This document shows positions 56,673-64,000 of a DNA stretch of 64,000 bases, piece by piece (positions within the stretch are counted from its first letter, which is position 1; the number at the start of each line of letters is the position of its first letter). The translations under genes and the position numbers were made by a program. Under the pieces are notes generated by a model, which was not told the DNA's origin, did no database searches, and saw nothing but the letters and a program-made list of their open reading frames with translations. Origin of the DNA: Oncomelania hupensis (lineage: Eukaryota; Mollusca; Gastropoda; Littorinimorpha; Pomatiopsidae); NCBI GenBank assembly GCA_036898135.1, contig CM072525.1, positions 26,844,943-26,908,942 of the forward strand, in the 5' to 3' direction.

Positions 56673-56984
56673 ACGTGCACACACCCCTAGCGATCCCGAA
56701 AAAAAAGGTAGAAAAGGAGAAGAAAGAACAGAAAAAACACGATACTAATTCTCACTCACCACACTATTTCTTGTACCTCCAAATTATTTAAAAAAAATAT
56801 TTTTATGTTTTTTATTCATCAGATCTAGATCTACGTTACAGGTATTAATTTATTGTACATGCATCAAGTCAGTTTTGAATAAAACTGATGTGAGTGGCTA
56901 TTTGTTGTTTTACTTGCAGTAACCTTACCTGTCTTTTTTGTTCTGCTATTGTAAATTTTATCATCAGAGTTTGCAGAGGAGTAT

Positions 56985-57180
56985 GTGTGGAGAGGCTAAA
57001 AGATTACTTTTAGCACAAAACAATACTGTTTTCAGTCCTCAAAATAATGCCCAGAATGCACCAGCTTGCACAGATTTTAACCATTATTTTCACAATTTTT
57101 TCGGGGGGAGGGGGAGGGGGAGGGAGGGAGTGGTTGGATGGGAGGGGAGGCATGCCCCCGGATCCCCCTAGCTCACTCTA
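56985..57180. repeat. Duplicated segment D2, copy 1
   Basis: TTTTAGCACAAAACAATACTG to GGCATGCCCCCGGATCCCCC. Nearly the same sequence returns at 57715-57875 on the other side of the heptamer array. Confidence 0.85.
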
Positions 57181-57182
57181 GT

Positions 57183-57700
57183 CTAGTCTAGTGCAGAGTG
57201 TAGAGTGCAGAGTGTAGTCCAGAACAACGGAAAACATATTGCAAACACATTTCTATTCCGTTTTTATCCCGAGTGTGACAATGCTTTAATGCACAAATGA
57301 AAAGGGATTGTCTGCACAACGAGTGTAGAGTGCAGAGTGCAGAGTGTAGAGAGTAGAGTGTAGAGTGTATATAGTGCAGAGAGTAGAGTGCAGAGTGTAG
57401 AGTGCAGAGAGTAGAGAGTAGAGAGTAGAGTGTTAAGAGTAGAGAGTAGAGTGTAGAGAGTAGAGTGCAAAGTGTAGAGAGTAGAGTGTAGAGAGTAGAG
57501 AGTAGAGTGCAGAGTGTAGAGTGTAGAGAGTAGAGTGCAGAGTGTAGAATGTAGAGAGTAGAGTGCAGAGTGTAGAATGTAGAGTGTAGAGAGTAGAGGG
57601 GCAAAGTGTAGAATGTAGAGTGTAGAGAGTAGAGTGTAGAATGTAGAGAGTAGAGTGTAGAGTGTAGAGAGTAGAGAGTAGAATGTAGAGTGAAGAACTA
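57183..57700. repeat. Heptanucleotide satellite (GAGTGTA variants), array 1
   Basis: Period 7 with variants GAGTGTA, GAGTGCA, GAGAGTA and GAATGTA, interrupted by unrelated sequence at 57218-57318. The minus-strand Leu/Ser/His/Thr/Tyr ORFs are only its translation. Confidence 0.92.
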
Positions 57701-57710
57701 GGGACTAAAA

Positions 57711-57965
57711 GAAGACTTTTAGCACAAAGCAATACTGTTTTCAGTCCTCAAAATAATGCCCAGAATGCACCAGTTTGCACAGATTTTAACCACTATTTTC
57801 AAAATTTTCCAGGGGGTGGGGAGGGAGACGGTGGGGAGGAAGGGGGGCGGCATGCCCCCGGACCCCCCTACTTCACTCGCCTGCTTCGCAGGCTCGCGCT
57901 TGTGGCTTCACCACTTCGCACCAAATGGTTTCAGGGAAAAGTGCACACCCCCTCAATAATGGCAA
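57711..57965. repeat. Duplicated segment D2, copy 2
   Basis: Second copy of 56985-57180, extending into CCTGCTTCGCAGG, a short hairpin. The purine-rich middle differs in length. Confidence 0.8.
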
Positions 57966-58005
57966 AATCCGTCCCTGGACAGAGACAGACAGACAGACAG
58001 ACAGA

Positions 58006-58254
58006 GATGCTCTCCATATTCATATGCGCACAACATTGGTCGTTATTATTCACATCAAAACAATCCACATACAATGACTTCACAGCACGCTCTATAGACT
58101 GGTGGTAGGATTAAGTAACTGCGTGCACAACTGAAGTGGCATTGAAGCAGGTCCATCCGTTCTGTCTAGACATTTTAGAAAACATTTCACACGATCAGTT
58201 GCTGCTGATGGCAATGGACGATAGACAACTTTGTATACATTCTTCATTTCAAAG

Positions 58255-58260
<6 letters not shown>
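58006..58260. repeat. Duplicated segment D1, copy 2
   Basis: Second copy of 56183-56555 without the internal tandem duplication. Confidence 0.85.
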
Positions 58261-58332
<72 letters not shown>

Positions 58333-58333
58333 G
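58261..58333. repeat. (GA)n microsatellite
   Basis: GA tract after duplicated segment D1. Confidence 0.92.
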
Positions 58334-58354
58334 ATGAACCTGCCGCTCGAGTTA

Positions 58355-58440
58355 GATCTTGTTTCGGCCAGCGCCTTGCGCAGCTCTTGAGCTAGAATAG
58401 CGCTATATAAGAACGATTAATTAATTAAAATAAATACATT
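58355..58440 (+). repeat. Retroposon 3' module (GCCAGCGCC ... GCGCTATATAAGAACG)
   Basis: TCGGCCAGCGCCTTGCGCAG, CTCTTGAGCTAGAATAGCGC and TATATAAGAACG followed by (ATTA)n-like sequence. Shares parts with 12575, 14985 and 48289. Confidence 0.6.
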
Positions 58441-58448
58441 TATATTTA

Positions 58449-59165
58449 TTGTAGAGTGTAGAGAGTAGAGTGCAGAGTGTAGAGTGTAGAGAGTAGAGTG
58501 CAGAGTGTAGAATGTAGAATGTAGAATGTAGAGTTTAGAGAGTAGACAGTAGAGTGTAGAGAGTAGAGTGTAGAATGTAGAATGTAGAGTGTAGGGAGTA
58601 GAGTGTAGAGTGTAGAATGCAGATTGTAGAATGTAGAGTGTAGAGAGTAGAGTGCAGAGTGTTGTGAGTAGTGAAGAGAGTGTATGATGTAGAGAGTAGA
58701 GTAGTGTAGTGTAGAGTGTATGGAGTAGAGAGACTGTAGGTAGAGAGTAGAGTGTTATGAGAGGATGTAGAGAGTAGAGATGTAGAACTGAGAGAGATGT
58801 AGAGTTTAATGTAGAGTGTAGAGAGTAGAGATTTTAGTGTAGAGTGTTTAGTTTAGTTTATGTAGAAAGAGAATCTAGAGTGCAGAGTGTAAGAGTAGTG
58901 TAGAGTGATGTAGAGTAGAGTATGTAGAGTGTAGAGTAGCAGAGTGTAGAGAGAGATGTAGAGTGAGTGTATAGAGTCTTAGAGTGTAGAGTGTAGAGTA
59001 TGTAGAGTGTAGAGATGTAGAGTGTAGAGTGTAAGTGAGTAGAAGTAAGTGTAGAGTATGCGAATGTAGAGTGTTGTGTAGGAGTACTAGATGCAGAGTG
59101 TAGAGTGTAGAGAGTATGTAGAGTGTAGAGTAGAGGTTCTTATAGAGTGTGAGTGTAGAGTAGGC
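58449..59165. repeat. Heptanucleotide satellite (GAGTGTA variants), array 2
   Basis: Regular period 7 up to about 58670, then the same words with many one-base gaps and insertions to 59165, where the LTR of the next element begins. Confidence 0.9.
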
Positions 59166-60711
59166 ACAGGGCACACTGGAATTATGGACCCTCACGTTTA
59201 TTCGGTGGGAACTGCTAGTAAGTCACCCCAATGAATTACTTTAATAAATTTATTTGTTTAGCTCGTTCTGTGTTAAGGTTGGGGTACAGAAATAGATAGA
59301 AAATGGTAAAAGATTACTGTCACACTAGCTTTCACACGGCTATGAATCATATGTAGTCCACTGATAACAGTTAAAACAAATCAAACATTTACTCTCTCTA
59401 AATAATTAAATCAACTTAAAAAATAGCTAATCGCTGATAGTCTATGCAGCTGCAGATCTTCATCGGGCACTTGCTAGTATTATCTCATGTAGATTTGGAC
59501 TACTGTGGTCCTTTTTACAGTTTCTGAAGAGTTGGACTACTGTGGTCCTGCTATGATCAGTTTAAGTGCACCTTCGTGTTATGCACTTAACTCATGAGTG
59601 GGGGTTCGAAGTCCTTCTGTGAGGTAGCTTCTGGTCCACCTGTGTCGTTGTGTAGTTGGGTTCCCTTGCCACGCTGTGGGGTCTGACAGGGAGTTTTCCG
59701 GGTTGCTCTTTCCGTCTTGTGCGGTAGAGGATACTCCGCCAACTAGTCGTTTCTGTGGAGTGGGGTGCACAGGATAGCTCGGGATAGCTCGGGATAGCTC
59801 TGGATAGCTCTGGATAGCTCTGGATAGCTCTGGATAGCTCGCCTGCTCGTCTGTAATATAAGAGACGAAATTCTGCACAACCCTGAATAATCGGTTTGTG
59901 CAGAGCGTCTCACTGAAAGCCAAAGTAGCCCTCAGTGATAGCTCCACATCTCTATACATAAGCGACGAACATTCTGCTACTTCCGGGTTCCACTGGAATC
60001 TCACTCTAAATTCCTATACATACATAAATATCAAACGTGTCTTACTATACACATACAGAATTAATAATATTATAAACATTCAGTGGTACAGCCACTGGTC
60101 TGCAAACATACATATAAGTTAAACAACAGTGGTTCCGTACGGGATACAACATGGCGGCGCAACCGGTCGTGTTTCGGCTCGTGGTCGGCTCTTCCACGTG
60201 GTCCGGCAAATCGGATTAATAATTCACATTTATGCATAGCAAATTCCACAAACATAATTTCAACAATAATACAAATATATCACGATGAAACAGAAGGGTG
60301 TTCATTTACCTGTTTGACAAGTTCAGGCCCGTGATGACTTGAGAGAATTCTAAGATTCCTAAGTCCTGCTTCCTGGTCTATGAGTGTAGAGATTTCTCTA
60401 GCTGTGGAGATGTTGACTCTACCTCTTCTCACACACGACTGACCAAAGCTGTGTTAGGCTCTGACACAGTCAAAACTGCTCTACCCACTTAGCCTGCTTC
60501 TGATTGGTTAAAACGGTCCGATTCAAAGCTCTCATTGGGTAAAATGTTTACGACTCTCGCACACAGTGCTGAGTCACTAAGCTGTGTGGGGGTCTGGCTC
60601 GCTGTGTGTACTTTTATTGCTACTGTGTAATTTACTGACTCTCTACTGTTACAAAGACTACACAAGGCTAAATAGTCAACAAGCAGAGTTAAAACTAGTC
60701 CTAACGCGACA
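59166..60711 (-). repeat. 3' LTR of the Ty3/gypsy-type element (outer end approximate)
   Basis: About 1.5 kb. The inner end TGTCGCG is set by the adjacent purine tract. The outer end is not fixed because the second LTR is outside the window. It contains seven 10-bp units of GGATAGCTCT type (59773-59840). Confidence 0.7.
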
Positions 60712-60721
60712 GGCTCCCTCA
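60712..60721 (-). promoter_or_regulatory. Polypurine tract
   Basis: TTGAGGGAGCC on the minus strand directly before the LTR start; the expected plus-strand primer position. Confidence 0.6.
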
Positions 60722-60878
60722 ACTGAAAAAAGGCGATGACTACTGGATTCGACCTTTTTCTACTACAGGGCCTAGTTTAACACTGCACTATCCTAGGGTC
60801 CTATTTACAAACTAATTAAGTTGCTCTACCTGAGCTGCAATGCTATGCCAGGTAGCTATGGACTCTAGTGACAGGGTT

Positions 60879-63800
60879 TTACTGGGCGGGGACGAATTCT
60901 GGTGCTGTGGCCCTTAGTTGTGTTGGGTGGGCGACAGCTGCTGTGTCCTCCACGAGATGGCGACTGAGGTAGTCGGCTCCGTGGTTTTCTTTGCCGGGGA
61001 TGTACTCGATTTGGAATGAGTACGCCTGAAGGGTGAGTGCCCATCTCATCAGGCGAGAGTTCAAAGACTTGGAGGCTGCCAGGAACGATAGTGGTTGGTG
61101 GTCCACCTGAACTGTGAAGTGGGTCCCATACAGGTAGAGTTGGAATTTCTGTATGGCCCAGACTAGTCCAAGGCATTCCTTCTCCGACGTGGCGTAGTGG
61201 GTCTCGGCGGGTCTCAATTTTCTGCTGGCGTAGGCGACAGGGAATAGCGTCTCTGCATTCTTGGGGTCGCGCTGTAGCAGTACTGCTCCGAGGCCTAAGT
61301 CGCTTGCGTCGGTGCGAAGAACGAATGGCTGAGTCAAATCGGGTAGATGGAGTACTGGCGCCGATGTCATTCTGTCCTTGAGTGTTTGGAAGGCTGTCTC
61401 GCATTCCGCTGTCCATACGACTTTGTCCGGGGCGATTTTCCGGGTTCCATTTGTCAGTGGTACGGCGATGCTGTTGTAGTTGGGGATGAACTTCTGGTAG
61501 AAGCCGCAGAGTCCTAGAAACGACTGCACTTCCTTCTTGGTCTTGGGCCTAGGAGCGTCGAGTAGGCGTTTCACTGTCTTTTCTACCGGTCGCAGGCTTC
61601 CTTGACTGATGGTGTGTCCCAGAAATTCTAGTTCCGTGAATCCAATCTGACATTTGGTGGGTCTTGCCGTCAATCCCGTGTCTCTGAGGCGGGCGAGTAG
61701 TTGCTGTAGGAGCGTGACATGTTCCTCCCACGTAGGTGTTGCGATGAGGATGTCGTCCATAAACGAATGTAGGTGCTCGCTGCTCAGGGGTGCCAGGAGT
61801 TTTCGCATCATGGCGCTGAAGATGCTGGGTGCGTTGTGGAGTCCGAATGGAAGCACGTTGAATTCGAAGTGTCCTTCCATAGTGCTGAAAGCTAGGTACT
61901 TTCGGACTTGCGGTTGCACTGGTATCTGGTAGTATCCTTTGCTGAGGTCGATGCGTGAGAAGTACTTTGCTCGCTGTAGCTTGGCAAATAGGTCTGTCTG
62001 GTCCGGGAGTGGCTCTGGCTGGAACTGCGTTACGGCATTCAACAGTCTGAAGTCGATGCACAGTCGATGCTCTCCGTTGGGTTTTCGCAACAATACCGTG
62101 CCTGCGCTGTAGGGTGAAGTAGACTCTGAGATGATTCCGGCTGCCAGTAAGGTGTCTATCTCTTCCTTGATGGCTCGCTGCTGCGACAGTGGCATCGGGT
62201 AGAGCTTCTGGCGGACGGGTGTTGGGTCGGTCACCGTTAAGGTTACTTCGACGAGGTCTGTCCTCCCTGGTCGGTCTGTGAGCACAGTCTGATGTTGTCG
62301 AATGACCTGTCGTACTTGCTGTTGCTGTTTAGCGGCTAGGTCTCCGTTGAGTATCACGTCTTTGTAGGTTTCTTTGGAGTGCAGGGGGTACTCTACTGCA
62401 TTGGTCTCCATGCTTTCTCCTTCTTCCGCGATGGCGATGGCTAACAAGTTGTGAGTGCTGGGGGTCGCTGGTCGGTCCGTATACTTCTTGAGGAGATTGA
62501 TGTGGTGGTATCGGGCTCTCCCGTTCACCTCTACTTGGTAGACTGTCTTGGATTTCTTGGCAGTCACCCGGTACGGTCCTCTCCAAGCGATGTCCAGCTT
62601 GTTGGTTCCACTTGGAAGTAAGAGTAGCACTTGATCGCCGACTTGCAGTTCTCTGTCCTTCGCGTGGCGGTTGTAGTACTTCGCCTGACGGGCTCTTGCC
62701 TTCTTCAGTGCTTCACCAGCTTTCTTCCACGTTGCTTTGAGGGTTTCCTGCAGGTCTGCGACGTACTTGGTGGCACCTCTTGGTGTGTCGTCTATCTTGG
62801 CTTCCGTCCAACTTCTGCGTAGGGCTTCTAGCGGTCCTGCTAGAGGTCTGCCGAATAGCAATGTTGACGGGGTGTAGCCTGTGGCTGCATGGGGCGTTTT
62901 TCTGTATGCGAACAGTGCCGCATTCACGTAGGTGTCCCACGCTTCTGGATTGTCGTCGGCGACTTTCCTGAGGATGGTGAGAAGGGTTCCATTCAGTCTT
63001 TCTACTTGTCCGTTGCTGGCTGGGTGGTATGGTGGTGTGCGAATGTGATGAACTTGTATCAACTCGAACACGTCTTGCATCAGGCGGCCGGTGAACTGAG
63101 ATCCGTTGTCCGTTCTAATGCTGTCCGGGAATCCGACTCTGGTAAAGATGGCGATGAGTGCATCTGCAATCTTCTTGGTGTCTATCGCTGGCAACGGGAC
63201 TGCTTCGCACCACATCGTACATGCGTCGACGAGTGTAAGTAGAAATCTGTTCCGCTTCTTGGTCATGGGCAGTGGTCCCACTATGTCTACTGAGACTTGC
63301 TGGAATGGTACGCCGACTACTACCGATGGTCCTAAGGTAACTGGTACGGTGTGATGTCGCGGGGAATATCGTTGACATTGGTGGCAAGATTTCACGTAGC
63401 GCTTGACATCCTCCGTGATTCCTGGCCAATAGTAGTGTGCGCTGATTCTCTGCACTGTGGCTCCAATTCCCATGTGTCCGCTGAGTGGCATGCTGTGGCC
63501 TAATTCTAGTACTTGGGCTCGAAGGGTGGCGGGTAGTACTAGTTGGGTGTGATCTCCATCTCCTTGACGATGTAGAACTCCCTCTTCCATGTAGAAGTCT
63601 CCCTTGTGCGGGGGGGTGTGCGCCTTGGGTAGCTTCTGGAAGCACTTCGCTATCGAGGTGTCTTCTTTCTGTGCTGTTTTGATCTCTTCGAGTCCTGGAT
63701 TCGGAGCGAACTCGGGCTGGGGTGGTTGGGTTTTAGCTTGGGCCCTGGTTTGCACTGCAGCTATCTCTACAGTTTTAGGGGGCGTGCCTAAGAACACATA

Positions 63801-64000
63801 CCTACAACCTAGCACTAGATCATACAGGGGTTTCTGTAAAACAGCTGCTTGGATTCGTCCTGTGACGTACCTACTCTCTACTTCGATCCATGCTATTGGG
63901 CAAGTAGTCGTCGGTTTCGTCAAGTCTGCTCCTTGTAAGTCGACTGTCTTGTCTGTCAAGTCCGCGCGCGATACAAGAGATTCGCTAACTATCGCGTCGT
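60879..64000 (-). CDS. Ty3/gypsy-type Pol polyprotein, order protease-integrase-RT-RNase H; 5' partial
   Basis: Open to the window edge (no start inside; at 63959 the codon is TTG, not ATG). Numbering from 63959: residues 1-60 are the end of an aspartic protease (LYDLVLGCRYV). 155-195 is the integrase zinc finger (His155, His162, Cys192, Cys195). Integrase core: Asp225 (SVDIVG), Asp284 (RTDNGSQF), Glu320 (NGQVERLNG). A GPY/F-type module lies at 457-490. Reverse transcriptase at ~580-780: VLLRKPNGEHRLCIDFRLLN, RIDLSKGYYQ and FMDD at 733-736. RNase H at ~875-1000: Asp884, Glu926/928, Asp953 (VDHQPL). All catalytic residues are present and there is no stop or frameshift in over 1,000 codons, so the element may be intact. 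The integrase-first order is Ty1/copia-like, while the sequences are Ty3/gypsy-like, as in the Gmr1 group. Confidence 0.93.
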   Translation of the reverse strand, partial: DAIVSESLVSRADLTDKTVDLQGADLTKPTTTCPIAWIEVESRYVTGRIQAAVLQKPLYDLVLGCRYVFLGTPPKTVEIAAVQTRAQAKTQPPQPEFAPNPGLEEIKTAQKEDTSIAKCFQKLPKAHTPPHKGDFYMEEGVLHRQGDGDHTQLVLPATLRAQVLELGHSMPLSGHMGIGATVQRISAHYYWPGITEDVKRYVKSCHQCQRYSPRHHTVPVTLGPSVVVGVPFQQVSVDIVGPLPMTKKRNRFLLTLVDACTMWCEAVPLPAIDTKKIADALIAIFTRVGFPDSIRTDNGSQFTGRLMQDVFELIQVHHIRTPPYHPASNGQVERLNGTLLTILRKVADDNPEAWDTYVNAALFAYRKTPHAATGYTPSTLLFGRPLAGPLEALRRSWTEAKIDDTPRGATKYVADLQETLKATWKKAGEALKKARARQAKYYNRHAKDRELQVGDQVLLLLPSGTNKLDIAWRGPYRVTAKKSKTVYQVEVNGRARYHHINLLKKYTDRPATPSTHNLLAIAIAEEGESMETNAVEYPLHSKETYKDVILNGDLAAKQQQQVRQVIRQHQTVLTDRPGRTDLVEVTLTVTDPTPVRQKLYPMPLSQQRAIKEEIDTLLAAGIISESTSPYSAGTVLLRKPNGEHRLCIDFRLLNAVTQFQPEPLPDQTDLFAKLQRAKYFSRIDLSKGYYQIPVQPQVRKYLAFSTMEGHFEFNVLPFGLHNAPSIFSAMMRKLLAPLSSEHLHSFMDDILIATPTWEEHVTLLQQLLARLRDTGLTARPTKCQIGFTELEFLGHTISQGSLRPVEKTVKRLLDAPRPKTKKEVQSFLGLCGFYQKFIPNYNSIAVPLTNGTRKIAPDKVVWTAECETAFQTLKDRMTSAPVLHLPDLTQPFVLRTDASDLGLGAVLLQRDPKNAETLFPVAYASRKLRPAETHYATSEKECLGLVWAIQKFQLYLYGTHFTVQVDHQPLSFLAASKSLNSRLMRWALTLQAYSFQIEYIPGKENHGADYLSRHLVEDTAAVAHPTQLRATAPEFVPAQ

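Larger units (their letters stand above)
59166..64000 (-). mobile_element. Ty3/gypsy-type LTR retrotransposon with Gmr1-like domain order, 3' part
   Basis: Minus strand: the pol ORF (to 60879), a 167-bp non-coding stretch with the purine tract TGAGGGAGCC, then a 3' LTR starting TGTCGCG at 60711. A minus-strand AATAAA at about 59193-59199 marks the poly(A) region; the outer LTR end lies near 59150-59180, where the heptamer satellite resumes. gag and the 5' LTR lie beyond the right edge. Confidence 0.85.

Noticed and set aside
59579..60004. 141-residue ORF with SYPELSRAIQ repeats
   Set aside because: Lies inside the 3' LTR and reflects the 10-bp GGATAGCTCT repeat.
60879..64000. Integrase-before-RT order as an assembly artefact
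   Set aside because: All domains lie in a single uninterrupted frame over more than 1,000 codons, which a misjoin would be unlikely to produce.

Overview
This window looks like nuclear DNA of an invertebrate animal, most likely a marine gastropod mollusc. The grounds are the dense di-, tri-, penta- and heptanucleotide arrays, the transposon families present, short TTAGGG tracts of the metazoan telomere type, and the absence of operons or other prokaryotic gene structure. The species call is an inference; a search of the transposon 3' ends against mollusc repeat libraries would settle it. No complete host gene is visible. The only host-gene candidate is one possible first exon near 45.8 kb.

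Layout. 0-4.7 kb: microsatellites plus the 3' ends of two LINE families. 4.75-7.69 kb: a full-length PIF/Harbinger element with TIRs and a TAA target duplication; its transposase is broken by a stop and a 53-bp tandem duplication. 7.7-9.1 kb: an old degenerate tandem repeat rich in TGACGTCA-like sites. 9.1-18.4 kb: microsatellites, two further copies of LINE family A, and a LINE nested in a dispersed repeat. 18.4-28.05 kb: a 39-bp satellite split by a complete BEL/Pao-like LTR retrotransposon (19032-27570) with two 1,522-bp LTRs and a 5-bp target duplication (ATTGG).

28.5-29.05 kb: a third LINE 3' end. 30.15-33.22 kb: two nested hAT elements, each with its own TIRs and 5-bp target duplication. 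34.2-38.94 kb: a second Harbinger element with a HARBI1-like transposase (with intron) and a Myb/SANT-like partner, interrupted by a non-LTR retrotransposon fragment carrying a CCHC ORF1. 39-56 kb: SINEs, microsatellites, more LINE A copies and an unclassified dispersed repeat. 56-59.2 kb: duplicated segments around a heptanucleotide satellite. 59.2-64 kb: the 3' LTR and pol of a Ty3/gypsy-type element that runs off the right edge.

The most notable observations are these. (1) The young BEL/Pao-like element has lost its reverse transcriptase, RNase H and integrase cores; in their place, in frame, is a 116-codon segment that looks like the cytoplasmic tail, membrane anchor and start of the ectodomain of an M1 aminopeptidase, a probable captured host-gene fragment. 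(2) The Ty3/gypsy-type pol has integrase upstream of reverse transcriptase (PR-IN-RT-RH), the unusual Ty1/copia-like order known from the Gmr1 group. (3) Insertions sit inside other repeats repeatedly (LTR element in satellite, hAT in hAT, LINE in Harbinger, SINE in minisatellite, LINE in dispersed repeat), which gives a readable relative chronology.
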